A stretch of 64,000 bases of DNA. It comes from Fragum whitleyi. Lineage: Eukaryota > Mollusca > Bivalvia > Cardiida > Cardiidae. Where the stretch lies: contig OX411554.1 in assembly GCA_948146395.1 (NCBI GenBank), forward strand, positions 43,165,869 to 43,229,868, in the 5' to 3' direction. Shown in pieces: positions 21,700 to 33,800 of the stretch (position 1 is its first letter; each line of letters opens with the position of its first letter). Under the pieces are notes generated by a model that searched no databases, was not told where the DNA came from, and saw only the letters and a list, made by a program, of their open reading frames with translations. The translations under genes were made by a program, and so were the position numbers.

Positions 21700-21999
21700 C
21701 ATCTGCTGCAATAGACTGACATTGTTTTGCAAACGACGGAGTACAGCTTCAGTGCTCCTAGCTATAGGGCCCTTTAAAATGTGGCACAGCCAGAAAATAT
21801 CCGTTGAAAAATTTTCTAATTTAGCTGTAGAATCAGTACTGTTGGAAATGTTTAGTGTTTTGCAGGAGTATTCAATGTTTAAATTGAACACATTTCGACA
21901 ACATGGTAAACTAAGGGGGTCTTTGTGGCGCCGTTTGGGGCTTCTGTTTGACATGCTTAAATTGATCAAACTGTGAACTTTGGATGTAGACTCCGCTCT
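21700..21999 (-). CDS. Coding-like exon of unknown family, exactly 100 codons
   Basis: It is bounded by ATTGAAGCAATCAG (acceptor) and CAGATG|GTAAAG (donor), phase 0 at both ends. The translation looks like real protein: SNRSPKRRHKDPLSLPCC, then NSTDSTAKLENFSTDIFWLC and ILKGPIARSTEAVLRRLQ. I do not recognise it. A faint ENxxxxFWL resemblance to MEI4 is only a guess. It lies inside a 2.6-kb element with inverted termini, so it may be transposon coding or captured sequence. The plus strand is also open here but gives a less protein-like product. Confidence 0.35.
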
Positions 22000-22532
22000 C
22001 TGATTGCTTCAATGTGTTTGTCGAGACAGAAAACTGTCCAGGCGACTTACAATAAGCCACTCTGTCCTTTAGTGGCAATATGAAAATTTTCAAACAACCG
22101 GTTCCCCTAATAAGCGATCCTAGTCGGGGGTCTAGATGTTCAGATCGAAGGTTCTTTCTCTACAGTCAGCAATGGGCTCTAGGTTACCAATCCAACACCC
22201 TTATGTAATTGATAGACAGTCTAAGAAGTGCTCCAATCATAACGATTAGTTGCTTGGCTGAGATTCGTTTTCCTGCCTGCGATAAATAGGACCTGCATCC
22301 GAGGTCAACTGCAATTCAAGATCACATCAATCATCGTCATTTTGGACTCTAATTCACATTTTTTTTCTCAATACAAGTCTGTACATAATCATAATAAAGG
22401 TAAAGATGAACCATTGAGCCAGATCAACTAACTTGTTGCTGAAAAGTGACCCCTTTGATATCCTTCGGTGCCGGATGTGGAAAAAATAGAACTTATACCA
22501 GTTGGTGTAAATCAGCTCTTCCATTTTTGCAG

Positions 22533-22729
22533 ATGATGTGGATAGCATCTCAAATTTGATGCCAAAGAACCCTGCTAACTCGATGTTTCAAGGAAACATT
22601 AAATGCTTTTCAGAAGATGATTTACACACCCGTCCCGGAGCTTACAAAAACCAACAGTTTTTTTGCAACTTTACAAAAGAGGGGTTGGGTACTTTCGATG
22701 ATTCGTCTAAATTTAAAACTGCTTTGTTG
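22533..22729 (+). CDS. Coding-like segment of unknown family
   Basis: Acceptor CCATTTTTGCAG, donor TTTGTTG|GTAATT. 65 codons read DVDSISNLMPKNPANSMFQG, then CFSEDDLHTRPGAYKNQQFF and KEGLGTFDDSSKFKTALL, hydrophilic and protein-like. It is on the opposite strand from the exon at 21.7-22.0 kb and inside the same TIR-bounded element, so at least one of the two is probably not a host gene. Confidence 0.3.
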
Positions 22730-23988
22730 GTAATTTTGATTGCATTTCACATAAGTCAAATTATTGAACTCAGTTCTTGCAAAAGTTCAAATTGTTGCAG
22801 TGTATTTTCAAGAAAGTGATTATTCCACTGGCCCTTAACTTTAGTTCAGCAATATAAAAGAAGATGTACTGTCCATATAAATTGGAAGTGTAACTAGAGC
22901 AGGCAGTCTGTCTGGGATGTGTCTTATTTCATCTAATCCTCGGCAGTAAAAAGATCAGGAAAACTGAACATTCTTGCCTATCTTTTGTTTAAAAATATAA
23001 TTAAAATTATCACTGGAAGATTAAGATAAATCTAGTTTGACTTGAGCAGATAGTTGCAAAATTGTTTTTCTTTTAACATTGTTTCCGGTGGATTCAGTCA
23101 AAATTGGCAATTTTCGGTAAATGAGTTTGACATTGAATTGACAATTTTCTACTGGTACCTATCCGTAAATCTGTTACTGGAAGTGCAGAACCAGTGAAAA
23201 TCAATCATATAACCATAATCTATAATGACTAATTAGTAAGGGTCTTATCAATTAGGGGCACTGTGTAATTGACAGTTAACTTCCCAGAAAGTGATTATAT
23301 AATGACTGTGTGGCTGCAATTACATTTTGACCCTTTGTTCAGAAAGAAACTAAGCTGTATCAGCGATCAAATTTAAGCCTATTGGCGTTCTAAGGTGTAT
23401 CAGCAATCTGTTCAATTTCTTGCAGGCGTATCGGGACAAATACGCCATAAGGGCCTGGGGAGAACACTGATATGGTCCAAATTATGTATAAAAATACATT
23501 GTGTAATACGAAATTGATTATCCTGAGGTAGGTAAATTTCAGTGTTCCCACTGCTTTTTCAATCTAGGGGTAAAAAGAATGTCAGTCATTTCACTATTGA
23601 GACGTTTCCTACTAGGGACGTTTCACTATTAGGACATTTCACTTTTGGACGTTTCACTACTGTTTTAAAATTGTTTAGACGTTTCACTACCCATTTTTAT
23701 AAAGGGGTATTTTATTCCATTATTTTGTTTATTTATCTAATTTAATTTATGAAAACAGGTTATTAATGTAATTAACTATTTAATTGATGAAATTTTATTA
23801 TAATTACCTAGCTTGAGGGTGTATTTGCTATCACCAACTTCAATAAAAATGATCTAAGCTTATAATGTTCACTTAATTTGTTAAAATCCTCCCATAAAAA
23901 GGAATAATATGACTGGATCATTTTTATCTGATGGGGGTTTGAAATACAAGAGACGGATTATGCTTCCCGAATAAGGCATTGTCACAAA

Positions 23989-25009
23989 AACAAGAGCCAT
24001 GTTGGACATGGACATCCCCCGCCACAAAAGCTTGATAGTAAACTGAAGCCTAATAGATTAAAGATTCTTTTGTACTGTCAGAGATTTACCTCCTATTAAA
24101 TCTAAGTATTAAAAATAACAAAGGGCAATAACTCCAAATTTATGCAAGCAAGAGTTATAGTTCTGGTGCACTTCTCCTCCATGAGATCTATCCACCAATA
24201 AAGTTTCAAGTTGATAGCTATTATACTTTAGGAGATATGCTCCAGACAAAATCTGTGTATAAAAAATAACAAAGGGCAATAACTCCAAAATTATGCAAGT
24301 AAGAGTTGTAGTTCTTGTGCACTGCACTTCTCCTCCATGAGATCTATCCACCCATAAATGTTCAAGTTGATAGCTATTATACTTTAGGAGATATGCTCTG
24401 TGGTAGATTTCAAAGACTCAAATAAGCGGTTATCTTATACAGCCAACACAAAGGTAACAAACATTAAAACCCCTTTTTGCATGACATATTTTAAGACACA
24501 AATTTCAAATAGTTTAGGGTAAAGGGCATCTGATTTGCTACTCAAATGTGAAATTTCATCAAATTCTGAGCATAAGACTAGGAGAAATGAAAGAATAACT
24601 GTATTTTACGCACTAACATAAAGGTAACAAACATTAAGCCCCCTTTTTCCATGACATATTTTTTTTACGTTAATTTCAAATTGTTTATAGTAAAGGGCAT
24701 CTGATTTGCTACTCAAATATGAAATTTCACTAAATTCTGACTGTTAGACTAGGAGAAATTTGGGAAAAACTGTTTTTTAGCCTAAGTCCCCTTTTCCCGT
24801 GACGAGGCCTCAAATCCAAAAACCATCACAGATGCATCATCACTATATCATAGGGAGTTCACATGGTAAGTTTCATTCAATTTGGCCCAGGGGTTATGGA
24901 GAAATAGGTGGGGACGGACGGACGGACGGAATTACGGACGTACGTACGTACAGATGGACGGACAGACAAAGCGGCGGCTATATGCTCTCCCTTCGGGGAG
25001 CATAAAAAA
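23989..25009 (+). mobile_element. Hairpin-tail element, family D
   Basis: Head AACAAGAGCCATGTTGGACA; tail TATGCTCTCCCTTCGGGGAG then CATAAAAAA. Two internal direct duplications: a 151-bp period (24111 and 24262, AACAAAGGGCAATAACTCC) and a 170-bp period (24449 and 24619, AAAGGTAACAAACATTAA). A GGAC/TACG microsatellite precedes the tail. It is nested in the 5.5-kb element. Confidence 0.78.
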
Positions 25010-26516
25010 GAAAATAAACAATAGAAATATGTAGTTTGCAGATTAAGTAGATCTATAGGCAATGAAGGGGGGTAACAAAAAAAATTAAATCTGTCTCAAA
25101 TGAAAAGAAATGAGTTTTGAAAATTATGAAAATGTGAATAGATATATGAGTAAAAAGCAGAATTTCTCATGAATTTACCAATATTTCAACCCATAATCAT
25201 ATTTTTTTCAACATTATTTGTTCCATTGTTTATTTTCCGCAAGGTTTTCTTAAATGATAAAATATCTTATTGTTATTCAAAATCAGGTTTTTTTCTGGAA
25301 AGGAAATCTTTCATAATGAGAAAATAGAATTTGATTTTGAAACATGACATTTTGATTAAGACTTATTTTTTTTTTTTTCAATGGGCATTTTGAGAATATA
25401 TGCAGATTAGATATATTTGATATTAGATTAGATTGCGTAGTATAAAATGAAATCTTACGTAAAAGAGAAAACAGTTTTCCAATAATGCAACCTATTAATT
25501 CACAAAGACATACTCAAAAGTATCTCCAAAAAGCATTTGTTTCAGATTCATTATATTATATATAGCTAATAAAATGATTTAATGTTAGATTGATATACTT
25601 GTAAGAAGCAGATGATTGTTATAGCTAAGGGTTTATAAGTTGGCTCTTCATGATATTCTAATATAAATGTCACCTTTTAATGGGTGCCACACTTATCAGA
25701 GCATTACCAGTAGCTTATGTAACACCTTTTTTGATCTCTTAAACAGGCCACAGATCAACCAATTAACCTGCATGTCTCCAAATAAGTTTTTAAAATTGTA
25801 GAAAATTAAAAGACTCAAAAATTGAGAAAACTTGTATTACTAAAAGTAAAAAAAGAAAACACACTCACACACACACACACAAAAAAATTGCATTTTCAGA
25901 ATCATTTACTTGAGAAATGGTTTACAATAAGATAAGTGTAGGAACAGATTAGTTGTAGAAAGAGGTTCTTTATTTTGTGTTTATGTTAGTGAATTATTTA
26001 CAAAACATTCACTATTTTTTTAAACACTTTTTTTCAACGAATGAAAGTTGACAGGATGGATTAGAAATAACTTCTTAAGGTAGAACATTCATAATTAAGG
26101 ATGTTGCTGGAAAAACTTTTCTTTTAAATTATATAACTTCACACAAATGTAATCTGCAACAACATATTACTGAATTATGATTGATTTCCCTATATATACT
26201 ATATAGTATTCTTAATATTGAGATTATCTGAAAAAAATTCTAATCAGTTCTTCGACACTTCCACCTTTGATGAAAATGAGAGATCAGGCTACAAAGGGGT
26301 TTCATAAACACTGCCTCTCATAAATTCACACTATTGATCTGCCATTGAAAAAGAAACAAAGTTTTTGGTGTAAATTACATTCATCACAAATGCAAATGAT
26401 TTTATAACATATCATTCATATCAATATCATACAGATGATTTATAAAGACAACCAAGAGAGAGGGGAATTAACTTATTCAATTGCACTTCTTGCATAAACA
26501 TGTAACAATTTCAATT
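25010..26516. other. AT-rich interior of the 5.5-kb element
   Basis: No frame above 60 codons and no transposase motif; includes a short (AC)n at 25861. Confidence 0.55.
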
Positions 26517-26525
26517 GTAATAAAG

Positions 26526-28909
26526 GCTTACAGTCAACTCGTACCCACGGCAACTCGTACCCATTTTGGTCAACTCGTACCCAAATTTTGGTCAACTCGT
26601 ACCCTTTCCAAAAATTATGGAGTCAACTCGTACCCATCTTTTTAATGAAAAAAACAAGTAATAAATAGCCACTCCTTCAAAGAAAAATATTATAACTATA
26701 ATATATCTATAATATATTTTCAGATATTTGGATAAGTTTTTGTTGTGAAGAAAATGTTATAAATTGTAATGTGATAAAAGAGTGTTACAGGGACGAAGAT
26801 TTAACTATAATTGTTGGTTGATGTTAATGATTAAGTTATCATGTTTAAACTGTTTGTGTAATTGAGTTTATTTGGTGAATATATTATCTTAATCAGTTCG
26901 AAAAAAAATTTTTAATTTAATTGTCCGATAATTTTGAAAGTTAACACCTCAGAAGAACAAACAGTTATTTGTTAGAAGCAGGTAAGTAACAATGGGTTGT
27001 ATGTAATTGCTCATCTGGATTAAAACTCTCTGTTATTGCATATATATATTCTTCACAAAAAGTTCTTTGACATTGAATACATGTTATTTTTGAATTAAGA
27101 CAAAAATATCTTTATATGATTAAAGTAAGTCAAAGAAAGTGGAACTCAAGTTTTCTATCCACTGAAATAAAATCAGATTAACCATTTCATAATTATGCAA
27201 GTCACGTATCGTCGGTGTATTTTCATAACATCGTAACGACAGATACAGTGGTTGCAATATTTTGAAATTACACAAGTTTTTTTTTTTTATTATATAATAT
27301 ATTGTTTGTATAACTATTTAAACGTTGCATCGCAACTACAGCTTAGTCAAGCCCATATTCTAAATCGCCCATCCCCTAAAACACCGCCCCAAATCGGCCA
27401 TTTTAAGACCGATATTCGGTAAAAGTTGACTATTCTAATAATCGCCCATCCCCTGATTTGACAAAAAAATGCCCAGACTATTTTGATGTAAACTTTCCAT
27501 TTTAATAGTATAAAATTCTTGCAACATCTTCAACGAATAACAAAAAACCTGATGATACATGCTTTGGATGAACTTGGATTGATATACGAGATTTATTGAA
27601 GATCGGGAAAAGCCGCTTTTTATCCTTTTTATGTTAGCGATGGTCGTGACTGCATACATGGAATTTCCCTAGATTTTAAAAACTTTGCATTTTTTTTTAT
27701 TTTAAACACTGTTTATCAAAAATATATTCAAATCGGATGTCAAAGAGAGATCGCATGCATGATATTAGGTCAGTTGTTGCTACGAAGTTTTCAGCTACCA
27801 CTGACAGAAAATTAAATACCCGTATTTTATGTGCGAAACGTGGTTACTATCTTTTTATCCAATATTACGAAACTCTTAAGAAAAAAATGATGTTCATTGA
27901 ATTTTGGACGATTATTTCTCTCGTAAATAATTGAGCTTTTGATATTTTTTTAAATCCTTCTCCTGCTTTTTTTCTGAACACAAATCTTTAGTAGACACCA
28001 TAGGTAAGTATCAGCCTGTGTAAGATTTCTATTTTGATATTAGCCTACGATGCCTGCTTTATACATTAGGATGTGGGAAATCCTTGAGCGAGACTAGAAG
28101 AAAACAACACAACTTTAATTTGTATTTTGTAATTACAAAAAAACTACATTACTTTATTATTATTTTTTTAACAAGAAATGTTATATTTTCATAAATGTGT
28201 TTAAAATGCAAAAAAATGAATAAGACAAACTAAAGTTATCTATTTAAAGTTATTTTTACATACTATAATTCATTATCAACGAAGAATAAATACTATCAAA
28301 TAAAGAATTATTACATCTTTCTTTGGACATTTTGTTCCACTGTCATTATTCTCAGTCTGCTGAAAAAGGGTTGCAATCGACAAAAGGAAATTGACATTTA
28401 ATAGATTTGATTAGGTGTGAACCATAACCACTGACCGATAAATATACATTGAATGACAGATTCAGTGTTATTTAAAGGTGACAATGATTTTTGCTTTATC
28501 AGATTCAGCATTTTAAAAGCCAAAAGCATGAGATTTCGATCTCTGTAAATGAAAAATATGCAGACAGTGAAATTCAGGACTGACTCTGAAAACATATACT
28601 GTAAAAACTTTGAAAAAAAAAACACATGAATATTTACGTCATGACCATTTTTTTACTTTTTTTTTTTAATTAAAAACTTTTTTGTCTATGACCTGGCTAA
28701 ATAGTGATGTCTAACATGAAATAATATCGTAAAAAATATTTTTTTTCTTATTTTGACAGCACAAAATAAATATAAAAAAAATGGGTACGAGTTGACTCCA
28801 TAATTTTTGGAAAGGGTACGAGTTGACCAAAATTCGGGTACGAGTTGACCAAAATGGGTACGAGTTGACTTTGGTACGAGTTGTCGTGGGTACGAGTTGA
28901 CCTGCTTCC
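26526..28909. mobile_element. 2.4-kb Mutator-like element with 9-bp target duplication, nested
   Basis: GTAATAAAG occurs at 26517-26525 and 28910-28918. Both termini are inverted arrays of GTCAACTCGTACC (left to about 26635, right from about 28779), preserved well enough to align copy by copy. The interior (about 2.1 kb) is AT-rich with no long frame. At 27355-27460 it holds a further short repeat, ATCGCCCATCCCCT, twice. Confidence 0.82.
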
Positions 28910-30555
28910 GTAATAAAGAGTGAAAATATTGTTAGGTCTTGATAATTTCAAATAAATCCATTTAAAAAATATCAAATTTATCAGAGGCTGATGATTTATA
29001 GTAATATACGAACAAAATATAGATTAACATTGTTTGGACGTTTCACTACCATATAGTAGTGAAATGTCTTGGTAGGAAATGTCCGATAGTGAAACGTCTA
29101 AATAATGAAATGACTGCCACCCGGGTAAAAACGGGTATTTTGCAGTGTGCATGTACCCCCTCTTTATACAGTGCTGTCAGCTAACCCTGCGCACTTCAGA
29201 AAGTCAAGTACAAAACTCGTGTAAAGATATCGGTTGTACAAAAAAATCATACGAAATTGTTTTGGTACGAAACGTCCAAAATTCACTTCTACACTTTCCG
29301 ACTGCAGATCTGTGGAGTGTATTGGGTTTATGTTTTAAACACATTGTTATTAAGGAAAAATAAACACTCTTAGTGACTATTATGATGGAGTATCCAATAA
29401 AAACTCGCAAAATCTTACCCTCAGTCTAGTATGAAAAAGACTGTGTGAGAAAGGCAGGAAGTGCGAATGTTTACATTTTTGAAGTTGCCGCTTTATCCAA
29501 TCAAATTGCGAAGAATAAATCCCATTCGTCCATTATTATTTTGATACCAATTTCTCATTAAAAATGTTTTGACTGGTCCTACTGTCGACTCAAGCCTTTA
29601 TATATGATAGTCCAGGCAGTGGGACCAGTCTAGGTCAGTGTCAGAAGGCGATACAAAAATAAGGCTCAATCCAAAAGGGATCTCTGCCAGAACTGACCAA
29701 AAATGCCAAACCAAAAGGCCAATAAGAATAATATTTCTTTTTCTACAGATATTTTTTTTTTTAATAAAAAAACATTTAATTTTCTAATTGTAATTTAAGA
29801 AAATAGACAGTTATTTTATTTTTTTTTATAATAATTGTGAAAAATCATTGTATTAACTGTTTATTTGCTGTTAAGAAAAGATGGATTTAAGACACAAGCA
29901 GTGTTCAAAAATGTCAGTTTCATTTAATCATACTTGATTTTGAAAACATGGTGTGTTGAAAACGGGTTCAACGGCCATAATTTGACTCAAACGAGCTATG
30001 ACTATTTATCAACACGACCCCAACCTAGAATTTTCCTTATTTTCTCTTCCTTTCCTTCCCGTGAAGCTACACTATTCCCCGGATTATGATAATAGGGTAA
30101 AAGCGACGGACCGTCTATGTAATGTATTTAACTTACTTGAGCAAAGTTGAACATTTGCCAAAAAGGGTATTGGTATTTTCTCAAAAACAATCAAGGGTAC
30201 ATCTCAAAACTGGGGGCCATGGGTGACTGACCCCTGCTAGTCCATCTACCTCTTAAACGGCGAATATATACTGAACCACAAAAGAAACGCCTCGTTATCC
30301 AAGACCGCAAATAGTGAAAATAAGGAGACATTTGATGTTCTTTGATGACAATAAATTCACCATGACTGAAAGTTACAGAAAAAATAGCCGGCCTTAAGTC
30401 AAATTTGGGCTTAACTGTTAAAATGTGTTGTCACAGTGCACTGCGTTGGTAATCCCTGCTTTAGATGGGAAGAACCGTTGCCAACAGAGTTTTGCAAATA
30501 TAAAGTATTCCCTTTTTTCGTGAGTAGGTTCTGGTGATAAAACAGCCAAAACTAG

Positions 30556-30860
30556 TATCGACTTTCGGTGTCAATTACCAAAAGAAAGCATCAAGGATTA
30601 ATTTCCAAATTAGAGAAAAAATGTATTTTAAGAGTTCTTGCGCTATTTGTGATGAATATCAGTTGCTGGCCTATTTGCATAGAACAATTAAATAACACAG
30701 ACAGCTCGAATCAGCAAGTAAGAAATGGAACAGCGAATTTTCAAGAAAATTTGGTTGTGCGAAATTTCTCGGAGAAAGCACCAAAAACGTTCTCAAAACC
30801 CTGTCTTTACACATACACATTCATTCAGAGATCACATCACAAACCACTGCCTAAATTTAA
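30556..30860 (+). CDS. Exon with signal-peptide-like run and N-glycosylation sequons
   Basis: It is open from 30556 (after an AG) to a strong GTAAGT donor at 30861. The order of basic residues, hydrophobic core, cysteine and sequons is what a secreted or type I protein shows. It is the best-supported of the three tentative exons. Confidence 0.45.
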
Positions 30861-33800
30861 GTAAGTTTGGTTTCACCATTATTTAAGGTCCTAAAATTGT
30901 AACTCGACATAAGGGAATGTATCGCCGTTATCTTAATTATTGATATCATTGTTTTTAAACTCAATTTTAAAAATAAAATTTCAATGAAAACTTGGTTAGG
31001 AATACGCACTTCCAAAAATATTTCTGTAAAATATAAATGAGCCTGAACGTGACATTTCCAACAATTTGAAATGTTGGTGAGGTGCAAACAAAGAGAGGCG
31101 TAGACAGCCACAAACTGTAAGAATAAAATTAAGATAATGGTCTACAGATACTTTTAGGACGTTTCTATCTAATGAGCGCAAGTGAAGACTCTGGTCAGAC
31201 TGTGCGGATGCACAGACTGGTCAGAGTCTTTGCTTTGCGCATAATCGAAATTGTTGGAAATCTCACGCACAGGCTCATTAATTGTTCTAGTGTGACGTTT
31301 CTTTTGTGGTGCAGTATATTTTCCGGGCATTATGTGAAGGCTCGATAATTTCAAAGAAAGGTTTGAAGCTGCATCAAACATGTGGAATAGATTAACAATT
31401 AGATTTTGTGAAATATATATGATTCGCTGTGAAATTTCAATCACACGCGTCACACTTAGGCACCTTATTTAATCAACCGAAATCCATGTAAATGAGTTAA
31501 AAATAATTTTGAGCTAAAATAACTTCTTTTTAAGTAATATGATTTATTATAATTCAACAAAATAGATTTAAAGAAATTCAGAAACTTTAAATTTGGCTAA
31601 TAAAGGAAGGAATATAGTCGATAGTTGGATATTCGAGAACTATTTTCTTCAGGTTTTTGACAATTTGTTTGAAAAATCCCGAAAACAAAAGAGAATATAA
31701 TAATAATCTAAGAAAATAATTGATGTATCTAAAAATACCCGACACACTGGACCATTTTGTTCATTTTTTTCAACGAAATAGTTTCATATGGTAACCTTCG
31801 CACGTGCGTAATAAAAAGGACTCTTCCACATTGATAACTCAGTAGAGGACAAGGACATTAGGCCACGATGCACACAAATTATAGGATGGATTTTCGCAAA
31901 TTCAAAAAAGGCGTCTGTTATGAACATAAAACTAAAAGGGTATTGATATTCAAATTTGTATTTCAAATGTGATAAAGCAAAAGCGACTTTCGAATCATTC
32001 TGACGAAAGTTTTTTTCAAAGTACACGCTTTACCTTAACGCATTTTTGGAGGTGTTTGCGTACACCAAAAGGTGTTTAAATATACGCAATATACGAATTG
32101 TATTTTTTTTTTATCAAAGACCTATGTTTTTCTTGCTCCTGTTTTCTCTGGACTTAATGTTATAGCCTGGTTAATTTGACCGACTTTGTCCTCGGTGGAA
32201 AAAAAATGCTTAAATAACAATTACCGATATATTTTATCAAAAAACAAAATGTATAATACATTCAATATCGTTTGTTATTCATTCCTATGAAAGCACGTGC
32301 AAAGCCAAGTAGGAATAATCATGTTTTTTTTTTCATCTAAATAGCAGGGGTCAGATTCAAGTTAATAAAACCGCACTATACTTTACGGTAAGTATTTTTA
32401 TTCATGAAGGAAAAATCCGAGGGCGGAGCCAGAAGATTTTCCTTTCGCATATAACTCCTCCCCGCATCAGACCTTTTTTATCGACACACCATAGCAATAA
32501 ATAATATTATATCTATTATGTAACACGATGGCTACGTAATTACTTTTTCTTATTCTCTTCTTAATGTAAAATTGTATAAAAACTTTTTTCCGGAAGTAAA
32601 ATTGATAAAAAAAAAAAGAAATGAAAGTTAAGTTTGGAGCAATTTGCAAAGAGCGAAGTGCGTCATTTAGCACGTGAGTTATGTGACGTCAAAAGAATCA
32701 ACGTTCGCGCTAAAGATGACGTTGACTTAAAAATGGGCGGAGCTATCTATGTAAACACACGACATGTAGAGAATAATGTGTTAGTGTCTTAAATAATGAT
32801 AATTTCTCACAACCGAGACCTGATAACATTGATATTTTAAGACACTAACATGTTATTCTATTTATCATGCAATCATTTTTCAGTGCTTGCGTATGATAAA
32901 CCCTTAAAAATCAAAGAAATTCAGGTGCCAACTGTATGCAGATTGTTTCTAAAAATAGACTGCCTGATATCATGTTATGTTATCAGACAGGTGATATCAG
33001 GTCAATGCAGGCTTCATTGCATGATAAATGATTTTATTGTGAATAAAGTGCTATGTAATTTCTTCTAATTTCATATATGCGTTATACGCCATCGGGTTAT
33101 TATGATATTTTAGGATTAACATCACATGAATGTCAAACAAGGAGGAAAATTATCACAAGATACGCCCGTTTACAGCTGGGGACCCGTTTTACTAAACATC
33201 TTCCGGTCATTTTTTTTTGCATAAGTCAAAAATTTAAGTTGCGGTAGAAACTAAATATGCAGTTCTATCATGCATTACCACATTGGAATCGCATTTTAAA
33301 GACGATTCCAATGAGAAATTTCAAAGCAGAATAAAACAACGAATGAAACACCAGGTTTTATTTGTGATTTTGACCTACGATCATATCTTTCTTAAGATGT
33401 TAAGTAATCAGGCCCTGGTTGTCCAAGTATGAAAACAATAAAGGTGAATAAACAGACTCATAGTTCTTGCACATTGCACTCCGTAATCCTGAGGACGCAT
33501 TCAGAACACCACTCAGCCAATCTAACTTACATAGACGGACTATTTTTAAAAATTACGGGAAAACCTTGGAAAACTCGATGACGTCGTCGCCAACTCTACT
33601 CGTTTAAGTCACTGACGTGAAACCATCGTATCCTTATCTAAATACCTTATATAGATTCTTAAACATCGGGTGAAAAATCTTAATTTTTGAGAATGATTCG
33701 TCATTCTCAAAAATTAAGGTTTTTCAGCCGTTATTTACTGAAAAAATATAAATCTAAAGATAGCACCGGTTGTGTCCGCGCTAGTTTTTCATACATCGTT

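Larger units (their letters stand above)
20840..23469. mobile_element. 2.6-kb hAT-like element with internal coding-like segments
   Basis: Left end CAGGGTTCTCCTCTG and right end (inverted) CAGTGTTCTCCCCAGG, with the 5-bp repeat ATATG directly outside both (20835-20839, 23470-23474). CAGGGTTCTCC is a familiar hAT-type terminus; hAT duplications are usually 8 bp, although 5-bp groups exist. The interior holds open segments at 21700-21999 (-) and 22533-22729 (+). Confidence 0.5.
23577..29122. mobile_element. 5.5-kb Mutator-like element with 9-bp target duplication
   Basis: GGGTAAAAA at 23568-23576 and 29123-29131 flanks it exactly. Both ends carry GCAGTCATTTCA-like termini followed by tandem copies of an approximately 12-mer, GACGTTTCACTA, in inverted orientation (left 23583-23700, right 29036-29115). 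The 9-bp duplication and long terminal repeats suggest MULE; no transposase is visible, so it is non-autonomous. It contains the family D element and the 2.4-kb element. Confidence 0.75.

Noticed and set aside
22482..22566. Minus-strand exon GIKFEMLSTSSAKMEELIY
   Set aside because: It overlaps the longer open plus-strand segment and has no phase-compatible partner without using a weaker acceptor for the 21.7-22.0-kb exon.
23426..23470. Possible terminal exon AYRDKYAIRAWGEH after TTTCTTGCAG
   Set aside because: It coincides with the right inverted terminus of the 20.84-23.47-kb element (GGGCCTGGGGAGAACACTG), so the resemblance to an exon is probably accidental.
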